Source: Chloroflexota bacterium (GTDB lineage Bacteria; Chloroflexota; Dehalococcoidia; Lucifugimonadales; GCA-2712585). From it: 32,994 nucleotides of DNA. Location of the stretch: contig JAPULR010000168.1 of the NCBI GenBank assembly GCA_027294635.1, forward strand, positions 1 through 32,994. The letters run 5' to 3'. The position numbers were made by a program, and so were the translations under genes. Under the pieces are notes generated by a model, which was given only the letters and a program-made list of their open reading frames with translations, was not told the DNA's origin and made no database searches. The first letter of the stretch is position 1; every line of letters starts with the position of its first letter. Shown piece by piece: positions 1 through 9,102 of this stretch.

Positions 1-174
1 CAGCACCCCGGTGTTTCTCCGCTCCAACGGCAAGCGTTGGCCAGAGAGGTATTTGTGGAGCTGAGGCTCAGGGAGGGGAAGCTCGCTGCGGTCAGGCCCC
101 GGCCCGAGTATGCCCCGCTTTTCGCCTATAGCATATGGCGCAGCAATGTTGTCGGTGACACTAAGTCATCCTGA
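1..174 (+). CDS. 3' end of a gene, possibly a site-specific recombinase (partial)
   Basis: An open frame enters from the left edge of the window and ends at TGA 172-174, giving 57 visible C-terminal residues. The tail contains REGKLAAVRPRPEYAPLFA. This charged stretch followed by a 'P-x-P-E-(F/Y)-A-P-L-F' ending resembles the C-termini of large serine recombinases and resolvase-like proteins, as far as I can recall. No catalytic region lies inside the window, so the family is tentative. The last residues and the stop codon fall inside the first copy of the dispersed repeat that starts at 165, which suggests the original C-terminus was altered by the repeat. It is not in the supplied ORF track because it has no start codon here. 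Confidence 0.4.
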   Translation, partial: QHPGVSPLQRQALAREVFVELRLREGKLAAVRPRPEYAPLFAYSIWRSNVVGDTKSS

Positions 175-432
175 GCGGAGCGAAGAATCTCTACTTAAAA
201 GTTTGGTCTAGTGAGATTCTTCGTCATCCCGATGTAATCGGGACTCCTTCAGAATGACAAGGAGCCCGTAGGAAGGAAACATCTGTCATTCTGAGCGAAG
301 TGAAGAACCTCTACTTAAAAGTTTGGTCTAGTGAGATTCTTCGTCACCCCGATGTAATCGGAACTCCTTCAGAATGACAAGGAGCCCGTAGGAAGGAAAC
401 ATCTGTCATTCTGAGCGGAGCGAAGAATCTCT
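165..432. repeat. Tandem 120-bp palindromic repeat, two full copies and a partial third
   Basis: Copies start at 165, 285 and 405, with an exact period of 120 bp. Each full unit runs 'gtcattctgagcg..gaagaatctc', then a spacer 'tacttaaaagtttggtcta', then 'gagattcttcgtca..' ending '..ttcagaatgac', followed by 'aaggagcccgtaggaagg'. The two halves are inverted complements, so a unit can fold into a long hairpin. The copies differ at only a few positions (for example cattct/catcct and catccc/caccccc-type changes), so the duplication is recent. The third copy stops after 28 bp and runs into the GIY-YIG gene region. Related sequence lies at 768-812 and 32494-32994. Confidence 0.9.
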
Positions 433-475
433 ATAATTCATTTAGGTTCCCATCGTCGTTCTCTACCGCTGAAAA

Positions 476-769
476 ATGAACCAGTATTACGTTTACATCC
501 TGACCAACACCGCCAAGACACTTTATACAGGCGTAACCAATAACTTGGAGCGTCGTGTTTATGAGCATAAGCAGAAGTTAATTCCAGGTTTCACCAAGAA
601 GTACAACCTAACCATGCTGGTTTACTTTGAGGTGACACACGACGTTCATTCCGCTATTCATCGAGAGAAACAAATTAAAGGGTGGCTTAGAAGGAAAAAG
701 ATTGCCCTTATTGACTCAAAGAATCCGGAATGGAAGGACTTAAGCATGGAGTGGGTTGAGGAGAGGTGA
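476..769 (+). CDS. GIY-YIG domain endonuclease (UPF0213/YhbQ-like), 97 aa
   Basis: This is a small single-domain member of the GIY-YIG nuclease superfamily. The signature is at the N-terminus: YYVYIL at residues 4-9 corresponds to the 'GIY' strand and LYTGVTNNLERR at 16-27 to the 'YIG' strand with the catalytic Arg. A helix with the family pattern 'REKQIKGW' lies near residues 62-69. Its length is typical of stand-alone UPF0213 proteins. The cellular role of these proteins is poorly known, though nuclease activity on branched or damaged DNA is plausible. The stop TGA (767-769) lies at the first bases of a dispersed repeat copy, and an inverted copy lies upstream. The ATG at 476 has no clear Shine-Dalgarno sequence. 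The gene looks AT-richer than the metabolic genes nearby, which fits acquisition together with the repeats. Confidence 0.85.
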   Translation: MNQYYVYILTNTAKTLYTGVTNNLERRVYEHKQKLIPGFTKKYNLTMLVYFEVTHDVHSAIHREKQIKGWLRRKKIALIDSKNPEWKDLSMEWVEER

Positions 770-812
770 GATTCTTCGTCATCCCGATTTAATCGGGACT
801 CCTCAGAATGAC
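768..812. repeat. Dispersed palindromic repeat, right of the GIY-YIG gene
   Basis: The sequence 'gagattcttcgtcatcccg' through 'cagaatgac' is the inverted counterpart of the copy at 405-432. It contains an inner palindrome, 'tcccgatttaatcggga'. Its first bases form the stop codon of the upstream gene. It also fills the gap between that gene and the convergent CoA-transferase operon, so it could act as a bidirectional terminator hairpin. Confidence 0.85.
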
Positions 813-825
813 AGGGTGACAATCC

Positions 826-1491
826 CTAAAGCTCCACCTCCTTGAGGTCTGGAGCCAGAATCAGCTTGGGCTCCGTGAGGGACTGCACCTCCTCGGGGGT
901 CCAGTCGGGGGCTATCTCCTTCAGCACCAGCCCCTCCGGGGCAACCTCAATCACCGCCAGGTCCGTTACCACCAGGCTGACGCACCGGCGGCCCGTAAGA
1001 GGGAAAGAGCACTCCTTGACCAGCTTGGGACGGTCCTCCCGATCGGTGTGCTCCATGGCGATGATGACTCGTTTGGCCCCCACCGCCAGGTCCATGGCCC
1101 CACCGATGTTGCCCACTCCCCTTTGCGGCACCATCCAGTTGGCCAGGCCCCCCCTCTCCGACACCTGGAGGGCGCCCAGCACCGTCACGTCAACGTGGCC
1201 GCCTCGGATCATAGCGAAGGCCTCTTCAGAACCAAAAAAAGCCATCCCCGGGACCCACTGGAGGAACTGCCCCCCGGCGTTGATCAGATCGTAGTCCCTC
1301 TCGCTCTCCTCGGCCAGGGACCCGTAGTTCAGGACCCCGCTCTCGCTGTGATAGCCCACCGTCTTGTCCTCGGCAACGAAGTTAGAGACCAGGGTTGGAA
1401 TACCGATGCCCAGGTTCACCACGGCCCCCTCGGGCAGCTCTTTGGCCACCCGCATGGCGATGATGTCTCGACCCAGTCGCTCCTTAACCAT
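826..1491 (-). CDS. CoA-transferase subunit B (3-oxoacid/glutaconate-type family I)
   Basis: This is the beta subunit of a family I CoA-transferase, which swaps CoA between acyl groups through an enzyme glutamyl-CoA intermediate. Visible features are the N-terminal nucleotide-like fold motif VVNLGIGIPTLV, the catalytic-Glu motif in the variant form HSESGVLNYG (usually SENG), and the conserved GGLANWMVP and EGLVLKEIAPDWT segments of ScoB/AtoA/CatJ-type proteins. It is 221 aa from the chosen start, normal for the family. The ORF track starts at GTG 1497. The ATG at 1491 is preferred because AAGGAG lies 5 nt upstream of it. The preceding gene ends at 1494, so translation is probably coupled. Its natural partner is the A domain at the end of the upstream fused gene. 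Substrate cannot be read from sequence. Confidence 0.88.
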   Translation of the reverse strand: MVKERLGRDIIAMRVAKELPEGAVVNLGIGIPTLVSNFVAEDKTVGYHSESGVLNYGSLAEESERDYDLINAGGQFLQWVPGMAFFGSEEAFAMIRGGHVDVTVLGALQVSERGGLANWMVPQRGVGNIGGAMDLAVGAKRVIIAMEHTDREDRPKLVKECSFPLTGRRCVSLVVTDLAVIEVAPEGLVLKEIAPDWTPEEVQSLTEPKLILAPDLKEVEL

Positions 1492-1493
1492 CC

Positions 1494-2921
1494 TCACTCC
1501 TTAACGATAGGCTGGAAGGGGGAAAATCCCGGAGGCCTCTGAACGATGCGCTTGACGAAGAGGCCCGGGGTGATGATAGCCTCAGGGTCCAGCTCTCCTG
1601 GCTCCACAATCTCGTCCACCTCGGCAATGGTTATATCGGCCGCCGTGGCCATGACGGCGTTAAAGTTCCTCGACGTGCCCCGATAGACCAGGTTGCCCAG
1701 AGTATCGGCCTTATGAGCACGGACGAAGGCGAAATCGCCCCGGATGGCCCTTTCCAGCAGATATTCCCGCCCGTTGAACTCCCTGACCTCCTTCCCCTCG
1801 GCCACCACGGTCCCGACTCCTGTGGGAGTATAGAAAGCGGCGACGCCGTAACCCCCGGCTCGCAGCCGCTCCGCCAGGGTACCCTGAGGCACCAACTCCA
1901 TCTCCACCTCGCCCCTTCGGTAGGCCCCCTCAAAGGCCGACGGACGAGAGGGCGACGGAGACACGGGGAAGGAGGCGATGGCCCTCCTTATCTGGCCCGT
2001 CTCCACCAGAATACTGTGGTCTATGGCCTGAAGGTCCGGAGACGGGGGCGCGCCAAAAGCAGACACTCTAGCGATACCTACCGTATTGCCGACAACGGTC
2101 AGCTCCTTTGCTCCCTGGTCTCGCAGCGCCAGCATCAGGTAATGGGCCATGCCTCCCAGCCCACCAAAGCCGTCCATGAGGATCACGGCGCCATCAAATA
2201 CGTCGGCCACCGCTTCCGCCGCGCTGGAGCAGACCTTTTCGACAGGCGGCTCCTTGGGAAAGCCAAAGTCCATCTCCTTCAAGTCGGCTGAAACTATTAG
2301 CGTGGCCTCCGTAAGCTCCCGCACCGCCTCCACCAACCAGCCGGGTGCAATTTCCTTGAGGACCAGCCCCTCCGGGGTCACTTCCATTACCGCCAGGTCG
2401 GTGACAATGAGGTTAACCCGGTGCGCCACCGTTAGTGGGTAGGTACATTCCTTCAGAATCTTGGGGGCACCACCGTTGGTGTGCTCCGTTATTACGATCA
2501 GACGCTTGGCTCCCGCGGCCATGTCCAGGGCCCCGCCAGGGCTGCCCAGGCCCTTTTCCGGCACCAACCAGTTGGCCAGGCCCCCCTTCTCCGACACTTG
2601 AAGGGCTCCCAGAACGGCCACGTCCAAGCGTCCTCCTCGGACTATGCCGAAGGCGTCGTTATGGCTGATGACGGCTCCTCCCGGCAGCAGGGTGGTGTGC
2701 TCGCCACGGGCGTTGATAAGGTCCGGGTCCTGTGTCTCGTCCGAGGCGTGGGGACCGTAACCCAGGACGCCGTTTTCGGAGTGGAGCGTAATTCCCCTAT
2801 CCCTGGACACGTAGTTGGCCACCAGCGTAGGTAAGCCAATGCCCAGGTTGACTACCTGACCTCGCCGCAGCTCCGCGGCCACTCGTAGAGCTATGAGATC
2901 CCTGCTCAGCCGCTCCGCCAC
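1494..2921 (-). CDS. Fused CoA-transferase, subunit B followed by subunit A (475 aa)
   Basis: Two complete family I CoA-transferase subunits lie in one frame in the unusual order B then A. Residues 1-217 are a beta subunit with the canonical catalytic motif HSENGVLGYG (Glu49), GGLANWLVP, and an end at 'ADLKEM' that matches the natural C-terminus of the downstream B protein (ADLKEVEL then stop in that gene). Residues 217-475 are an alpha subunit with GFGGLGG and the ending ITPGLFVKRIV. It therefore looks like two tandem A-B gene pairs in which the stop of the first B was lost, joining it to the second A. The ATG of Met217 (2273) may be the ancestral A start. The GTG start at 2921 overlaps the previous gene's TAG (TAGTG). 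A sequencing indel is an alternative explanation, but both domains are full length. Confidence 0.85.
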   Translation of the reverse strand: MAERLSRDLIALRVAAELRRGQVVNLGIGLPTLVANYVSRDRGITLHSENGVLGYGPHASDETQDPDLINARGEHTTLLPGGAVISHNDAFGIVRGGRLDVAVLGALQVSEKGGLANWLVPEKGLGSPGGALDMAAGAKRLIVITEHTNGGAPKILKECTYPLTVAHRVNLIVTDLAVMEVTPEGLVLKEIAPGWLVEAVRELTEATLIVSADLKEMDFGFPKEPPVEKVCSSAAEAVADVFDGAVILMDGFGGLGGMAHYLMLALRDQGAKELTVVGNTVGIARVSAFGAPPSPDLQAIDHSILVETGQIRRAIASFPVSPSPSRPSAFEGAYRRGEVEMELVPQGTLAERLRAGGYGVAAFYTPTGVGTVVAEGKEVREFNGREYLLERAIRGDFAFVRAHKADTLGNLVYRGTSRNFNAVMATAADITIAEVDEIVEPGELDPEAIITPGLFVKRIVQRPPGFSPFQPIVKE

Positions 2922-3607
2922 TAGATCCCTCGCTCCGCCACCACCAGCCGGTCCACGTAGATGCCCGGGGTAACCACCCGCTCTGGGTCGATCTCCCCGG
3001 TCTCCACCAATTCCCTCACCTCGGCTATGGTGACGTCAGCGGCGGCGGCCATGGTAGGGTTGTAGTTACGCTGGGTCAGGCGGTAGGTCAGGTTACCGAG
3101 GGGGTCGGCCTGGTGGGCGCCTATTAGGGCAAAGTCCGCCTTGAGGGGAGTCGCCAGAATATACTCCTGACCGTCGAAAGTCCGCTTCTCCTGGCCATCC
3201 TCAAAAACGGTGCCAACGCCGTTGGGAATAAAGATACCACCTAAACCAGTCGCGGCGGCTCTCATCCGCTCAGCCAGGATTCCCTGGGGTACCATCTCAA
3301 TCTCAATCTTGCCCCTGCGCCAGAGGTCAAGGGCTGGCATCTCCTGGTTGGGCCTGCCTATGAAGGTAGTTATCAGCTTCCTTACCCGCCCGTGGTCCAC
3401 CAGCCTGGCGACGTCGTGTTCGTCCGGTTTGGGCTCAAAGCAGGTGTTACAGATGAATGTCAGGTCCCTGGCCCCCTGCTCTATCAAGGCTTTGACCAAG
3501 CTCTGGGGCAGACCTGGCCCACCGAAGCCTCCAAGCATGACCACGGCCCCGTCGAACACATCCTCTACAGCCCTGAGAGCGGTAGGATAAACTTTGCCTG
3601 GCTTCAC
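2921..3607 (-). CDS. CoA-transferase subunit A
   Basis: This is the alpha subunit of a family I CoA-transferase (ScoA/AtoD/CatI group), 228 aa. It carries AVEDVFDGAVVMLGGFGGPG near the N-terminus (the CoA-binding 'GGFG' loop), ADPLGNLTYR in the second half, and the family ending DPERVVTPGIYVDRLV. It is the first gene of the three-gene minus-strand operon and should pair with the B half of the following fused protein. The start is GTG 3607 with a GGGAG-like ribosome site about 10 nt upstream. Such enzymes activate or detoxify 3-oxoacids, dicarboxylates or short-chain acids. The neighbouring enoyl-CoA hydratases and acyl-CoA ligase fit acid catabolism, but no substrate can be assigned. Confidence 0.88.
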   Translation of the reverse strand: MKPGKVYPTALRAVEDVFDGAVVMLGGFGGPGLPQSLVKALIEQGARDLTFICNTCFEPKPDEHDVARLVDHGRVRKLITTFIGRPNQEMPALDLWRRGKIEIEMVPQGILAERMRAAATGLGGIFIPNGVGTVFEDGQEKRTFDGQEYILATPLKADFALIGAHQADPLGNLTYRLTQRNYNPTMAAAADVTIAEVRELVETGEIDPERVVTPGIYVDRLVVAERGI

Positions 3608-3689
3608 GGAATGGCGGCTCCCTAGACTTTTGTAGGAGGAATTCTACCAGTCCAACACACATTAGAGTAGGGCAAGCTAAGCGCCCAAT

Positions 3690-3725
3690 AAGAAAGGGGA
3701 TGGCTCAAACCACCATCCCCTTTCC
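3690..3725 (-). terminator. Rho-independent terminator after groEL
   Basis: A perfect 11-bp stem (aaaggggatgg at 3693-3703 against ccatccccttt at 3713-3723) has a 9-nt loop. Read on the minus strand, it follows the groEL stop by about 35 nt and continues into 'tttcttatt'. It separates groEL from the CoA-transferase operon transcribed in the same direction. The rest of the 3608-3758 gap holds nothing else I recognise. Confidence 0.8.
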
Positions 3726-3758
3726 AGTTTTCCCTTAAGAGTGGAGTACGGTCTTGGC

Positions 3759-5396
<1,638 letters not shown>

Positions 5397-5419
5397 TCAT
5401 AGTTAAATCGTCAAAGATA

Positions 5420-5713
5420 TTATTTGGATACCTTTGCCAGGACGTCGCTTTCTCTGAGGATCAGATACTCATCGGAACCGTCCTTGTACTCGGTTCCTGC
5501 ATACTTGGAGTAGATAATCCGGTCCCCTTTCTTTAGCTCCATGGGGACGTGCTTCCCCTCATCCGTTACGCGACCAGGCCCCACCGCTACAACATCACCT
5601 TCCTGGGGCTTCTCTTTGGCGGTATCGGGCAGGATTATTCCTGAGGCAGTAATCTCCTCCTCCTCGCTGGGCTTAACAATCAACCTCTCTCCTAAAGGCG
5701 TGAACTTGACCAA
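5420..5713 (-). CDS. groES: 10-kDa co-chaperonin GroES
   Basis: This is the lid of the GroEL chamber. The family N-terminus [11 protein letters not shown], the mobile-loop region [13 protein letters not shown], and the roof/closing segment [23 protein letters not shown] are all present. The ORF track extends to 5773, but that ATG lies inside the CIRCE operator and would add 20 residues absent from GroES proteins. The TTG at 5713 is chosen instead. It sits 5 nt after AAGGAGG and gives a normal 97-residue protein starting MVKFTPLG. Expression should be repressed by HrcA and induced by heat, judging from the perfect CIRCE element between the promoter and the gene. Confidence 0.95.
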   Translation of the reverse strand: MVKFTPLGERLIVKPSEEEEITASGIILPDTAKEKPQEGDVVAVGPGRVTDEGKHVPMELKKGDRIIYSKYAGTEYKDGSDEYLILRESDVLAKVSK

Positions 5714-5762
5714 GTCTCCCTCCTTAACACGGTAAATTTTAAAATGACTTTGCTGTATTAAT

Positions 5763-5789
5763 TTAGCACTCATTACAGGAGAGTGCTAA
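5763..5789 (-). promoter_or_regulatory. CIRCE operator (HrcA binding site)
   Basis: TTAGCACTC - 9 nt - GAGTGCTAA is a perfect match to the CIRCE inverted repeat. It sits in the 5' leader of groES, just downstream of the -10 box. HrcA repressor is the known binding partner. No hrcA gene lies in this window. Confidence 0.97.
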
Positions 5790-5800
5790 GATCGAGGCGT

Positions 5801-5829
5801 ATGATAAACTAACTTCAGAAAGCTGTCAA
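5801..5829 (-). promoter_or_regulatory. groESL promoter (sigma70-type)
   Basis: On the minus strand, TTGACA (5829-5824), a 17-bp spacer and TATCAT (5806-5801) form a near-consensus housekeeping promoter. The CIRCE operator begins about 11 nt downstream, the expected position for repression over the transcription start. Confidence 0.85.
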
Positions 5830-5838
5830 TAGGCGTGC

Positions 5839-6666
5839 TTGTGCTCTCCTGGGTTAGCTTCCAAAAGCCATCTTCAGAGACATCCCTTGGCCAAGAAACC
5901 TGTAATCCTCACCCAAAAGGGTCCTGTGGCCCTTATCCAGTTGAATCAACCTGAGCGCGGGAATCGCGTGACCCTGGATATGGCTTGGGAGCTTCGCCAG
6001 ATATGCCAGAGGCTTAATGTGGAAGGGAAGGCGCAAGTGGTCATCTTGACCGGGGCTGGAGAGAGCTTCTGTTGCGGCGGAGAGCAGCTTCTTGACGACG
6101 GCGATTCTTCATCACCTCCCCTTGATCAGAGGTTGGAGTCGTACAGAGCGGCTTCGTCCATAGGAGGTCTCAAGATAGCCTCCATCGCCGCCATCAACGG
6201 CAACGCTCTGGACCAGGGACTGGAGCTAGCCCTGGCCTGCGACCTCCGCATAGCCGCTGAAGGGGCCAGCCTTGGCTTTTCTAACCTCTCCAAGGGCATT
6301 ATCCCCTGGGACGGTGGCACCCAAAGGCTGCCAAGGACCGTAGGCCGAAGCCGGGCGCTAGAGCTTTTCCTTACGGGTCGGCTCGTCCAGGCAGAAGAAG
6401 CCTGCAGGATTGGACTGGTCAACAAGGTGGTGCCCCTAGAGGAGCTTCAAGACGCCGCTCAGGAGATGGCGGCGGCCATCTCATCAGGCGCTCCCATAGC
6501 GGTGCAGTATATAAAGGAAGCAGTGCATAAGGGGGCGGACATGACGCTGGAGCAGGGGCTAAACCTGGAGGCAGACCTGAGCATCATCCTCCAGAGCACC
6601 AACGACAGGCACGAAGGTGTCCAAGCGTTCCTGAACAAGCGGAAACCGAAGTTTTCGGGTGAGTAG
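5839..6666 (+). CDS. Enoyl-CoA hydratase/isomerase family protein (one catalytic Glu missing)
   Basis: This is a crotonase-superfamily protein, 275 aa from TTG 5839. Family hallmarks are the oxyanion-hole segment TGAGESFCCGGE near residue 71, ALDQGLELALACDLRIAA with Glu129 (equivalent to rat Glu144), and GTQRLPRTVG near 160. The second catalytic glutamate (rat Glu164) aligns to Asn149 in 'GFSNLSKG', so classical hydration of 2-enoyl-CoA is doubtful. An isomerase, a hydrolase or another crotonase reaction is possible. The first 16 residues look unconserved. TTG 5887 (starting MAKKPVIL) is a credible alternative start. The gene diverges from groES and abuts the next paralogue with no gap. Confidence 0.85.
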   Translation: MCSPGLASKSHLQRHPLAKKPVILTQKGPVALIQLNQPERGNRVTLDMAWELRQICQRLNVEGKAQVVILTGAGESFCCGGEQLLDDGDSSSPPLDQRLESYRAASSIGGLKIASIAAINGNALDQGLELALACDLRIAAEGASLGFSNLSKGIIPWDGGTQRLPRTVGRSRALELFLTGRLVQAEEACRIGLVNKVVPLEELQDAAQEMAAAISSGAPIAVQYIKEAVHKGADMTLEQGLNLEADLSIILQSTNDRHEGVQAFLNKRKPKFSGE

Positions 6667-7407
6667 GTGCCTTCCTTCCAGACCATAGACTATAGCAAGG
6701 CTCGGGGAGTAGCTTCCATCTGTCTGAACCGGCCCCAGGTCCGCAACGCCTACAACACGGTGATGCGGGACGAGCTATTTCAGGTGATGGAGGCGGTGAA
6801 AGAGGACTCCGATGTAAGGGCTGTGGTCATCTCCGGACGGGGACCCGACTTCTGTGCTGGTGCCGACCTCACCGAGTTCGGCGCGGCCCCTTCCATAGTC
6901 ATCGCTAGAGAGGCACGATGGGAGAGAGACCTCTGGAGTCTGTTCCTGAATATCGGTAAACCTCTGGTGGCCGCTATTCATGGCAACTGCATTGGTTCGG
7001 GCCTGGAGATGGCTATGCTGTGCGACCTTCGCATCGCGGCGGAGGACGCTATCTTTGCCATGCCCGAGGCAAAGCTGGGACTTATTCCCGCCGCCGGAGG
7101 CACCCAGACCCTTCCGCGAAACGTTGGCCTGTCCAGATCTCTACATCTGTTGCTCACCTGTCAAGCTGTAGACGCTGAAGAAGCCCTGGCCCAGGGGTTG
7201 GTCACAACGGTGGTTCCCCGAAACCGGCTGATCGAAGAGGCCAACAGGTTAGCTCAGCACCTTACGACCCTGGACCAGAGAGCCGTCGCCGCCCTGAAGG
7301 AGGCCTTGCGGCACGGTCCGGACCTGCCTCTGGACCAGGCATTGGAGATGGAGGCCCGCCTCGTGCTAAAGCTTGTGAGCGGCAAAGGGCGGGACCAGAC
7401 GCTATAA
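6667..7407 (+). CDS. Enoyl-CoA hydratase/isomerase family protein
   Basis: This second crotonase-fold protein is 246 aa. It has both catalytic glutamates of true enoyl-CoA hydratases: Glu114 in GSGLEMAM and Glu134 in MPEAKLGLIP, 20 residues apart as in the rat enzyme. The oxyanion-hole loop is GRGPDFCAGAD near residue 57. It would hydrate 2-trans-enoyl-CoA in fatty-acid or aromatic-acid beta-oxidation. The GTG start directly follows the previous gene's TAG, so the pair is translationally coupled. The two paralogues could act as one heteromeric or sequential unit. An acyl-CoA ligase gene follows 37 nt downstream. Confidence 0.9.
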   Translation: MPSFQTIDYSKARGVASICLNRPQVRNAYNTVMRDELFQVMEAVKEDSDVRAVVISGRGPDFCAGADLTEFGAAPSIVIAREARWERDLWSLFLNIGKPLVAAIHGNCIGSGLEMAMLCDLRIAAEDAIFAMPEAKLGLIPAAGGTQTLPRNVGLSRSLHLLLTCQAVDAEEALAQGLVTTVVPRNRLIEEANRLAQHLTTLDQRAVAALKEALRHGPDLPLDQALEMEARLVLKLVSGKGRDQTL

Positions 7408-7444
7408 TGAGGCCACGTGTCTCTAAACCCAAACTACAGTTCTA

Positions 7445-9040
7445 ATGAATACCGTCGAGTACCTAGCCATTGCCAACGCCATCGTCCCCCATCGGACGGG
7501 CATTGTGTTTGAGGGCCGCCGCCTGACCTTCCAGAGCCTGCAGGAGCGCGTGAACCGCCTGGCCAACGCCCTGGCGGACCTGGGAGTTGGCGCCGGAGAC
7601 CGTGTAGCTCTGATGGACGTTAACACCCCCGAGCTCATCGAGTCCTACCTGGCTTCGGCCCGGCTGGACGCAATATTCGTTCCCTTGAACTACCGCGCCA
7701 GGGCCGATGAGTTTTCGCAAATGCTACGGGTGTGTGAGCCTACCGTCCTAATGGTGGGCAAACGGTACCAGGAGCTGGCGCGCTCAGCCTTAAAGGGCAC
7801 TCCTCCCCCTAACTACGTGATTACCCTGGAGGAAAGGGATGGAGGACAGTGGGTTTTCTACGACGACCTCATCGAGTCATCGTCGCCCGAGGAGCTTCAC
7901 TTCCCCACCGCCGATGATATGGACACCACCCTGCTTCTGTTCACCGCCGGGACCACGGGCGACCCAAAGGCGGTGATGCTGAATCACGACAGCTTCAGCT
8001 CCTATATGCTCTCCAGCGTTCTTCCCGCTGACCCCGAGGTAGAGGAGAGGAACCTTCTTTCGGTACCCATGTACCACATCGCCGGGATGCAGGGCGCTCT
8101 CGCCGCCGTCTACGGAGGCCGCACCCTCCTGCTGATGCGCCAGTTTGAGGCCCAGCAGTGGATGGAGCTGGTCCAAAAAGAGCGGGCCGACAGGGCGGGC
8201 ATGGTCCCCACCATGCTGAAGCAGGTAGTGGACCACCCCGACTTCGGCGACTACGACCTGTCCAGCCTGAAGATAATTACCTACGGGGCGGCTCCTATGC
8301 CTCTGGAGGTTATAAAGAAGGCCATTGCGGCCTTCCCCGATGCCAAGTTCATCAACGCCTTTGGCCAGACGGAGACGGCCTCTACCATCACCATGCTTCC
8401 GCCGGAAGACCACGTCCTGGAGGGGACCGAGGACGAGATCGAAAAGAAGCTGAAGCACCTTACATCGGTGGGGAAACCGTTGGAAGACGTGGAGGTGGCC
8501 ATACTGGACGAAGACGGTCATGAGCTACCCAACGGACAGGTGGGGGAGGTGGCGGCCAAGGGACCCCGGCTGATGAGCGGCTACTGGAAAGACGGCCAGG
8601 CAACCAGGGGCGCTTATCATGGGGACTGGCTCCTCACCGGAGACTTAGGCTACAGGGATGAGGATGACTATATCTACCTGGCAGGCCGCTCCAAGGACTT
8701 TATCAAGCGCGGCGGTGAGATGGTTTCCCCCGAGGAGGTGGAGCGGGTACTGATGTCTCACCCTGCCGTTGACGACGCGGCCATCATCGGCGTGCCCGAC
8801 CTCCAGTGGGGCGAGCGGGTACGGGCCGTCGTTGTGCCGCACAAAGGTAAATCTGTAAGCGCCAGCGAGCTTATCGAGTACTGCCACCAGCGGCTGGCCA
8901 GTTTCAAGCGCCCCGAATCGGTGGTGTTTGTGGATGAGCTGCCGCGGAACCCCCTGGGCAAGGTCCTGAAACGAGTGCTGCGGCAGCAGTACAACCATCC
9001 CATTGAGGAACTAAAGACTGAGAAACACTTTGACACCTGA
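7445..9040 (+). CDS. Acyl-CoA synthetase (AMP-forming), FadD/ANL superfamily
   Basis: This 531-aa ANL-superfamily ligase converts a carboxylic acid, ATP and CoA into an acyl-CoA through an acyl-adenylate. The visible core motifs are the P-loop TAGTTGDPK (residues 167-175), YHIAGMQG near 217, the A5 motif NAFGQTET near 305, the hinge and A8 region LTGDLGYRDED to GRSKDFIKRGGE near 398-425, and the C-terminal catalytic Lys in NPLGKVLKRVL near 511. Medium- or long-chain fatty acids are the likeliest substrates, although ANL specificity is hard to read. It follows two crotonase genes on the same strand, consistent with an acid-activation and beta-oxidation cluster. The ATG at 7445 has no obvious Shine-Dalgarno sequence. 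Confidence 0.92.
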   Translation: MNTVEYLAIANAIVPHRTGIVFEGRRLTFQSLQERVNRLANALADLGVGAGDRVALMDVNTPELIESYLASARLDAIFVPLNYRARADEFSQMLRVCEPTVLMVGKRYQELARSALKGTPPPNYVITLEERDGGQWVFYDDLIESSSPEELHFPTADDMDTTLLLFTAGTTGDPKAVMLNHDSFSSYMLSSVLPADPEVEERNLLSVPMYHIAGMQGALAAVYGGRTLLLMRQFEAQQWMELVQKERADRAGMVPTMLKQVVDHPDFGDYDLSSLKIITYGAAPMPLEVIKKAIAAFPDAKFINAFGQTETASTITMLPPEDHVLEGTEDEIEKKLKHLTSVGKPLEDVEVAILDEDGHELPNGQVGEVAAKGPRLMSGYWKDGQATRGAYHGDWLLTGDLGYRDEDDYIYLAGRSKDFIKRGGEMVSPEEVERVLMSHPAVDDAAIIGVPDLQWGERVRAVVVPHKGKSVSASELIEYCHQRLASFKRPESVVFVDELPRNPLGKVLKRVLRQQYNHPIEELKTEKHFDT

Positions 9041-9102
9041 GCACGCTAAAGGTACACTCACTGCCGCCCCAGACTACTCAAAACACGGAGGGCTTTCACC
9101 GG

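Larger units (their letters stand above)
405..812. mobile_element. Candidate repeat-bounded cassette carrying a GIY-YIG gene
   Basis: The GIY-YIG gene is bracketed by inverted copies of the dispersed repeat. The left end (405-432) begins 'gtcattctgag' and ends 'gaagaatctct'. The right end (768-812) begins 'gagattcttcg' and ends 'cagaatgac', the reverse complement. No transposase and no target-site duplication were identified. Calling it a mobile unit is an inference from this symmetry and from the nuclease it carries. Confidence 0.35.

Noticed and set aside
165-432. CRISPR array
   Set aside because: Only two long units with no variable spacers and no cas genes; it is a tandem palindromic repeat.
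2255-2290. Frameshift or sequencing error as the cause of the CoA-transferase B-A fusion
   Set aside because: Both domains are full length in one continuous frame with a plausible linker. It is kept as a real fusion, though reads should be checked.
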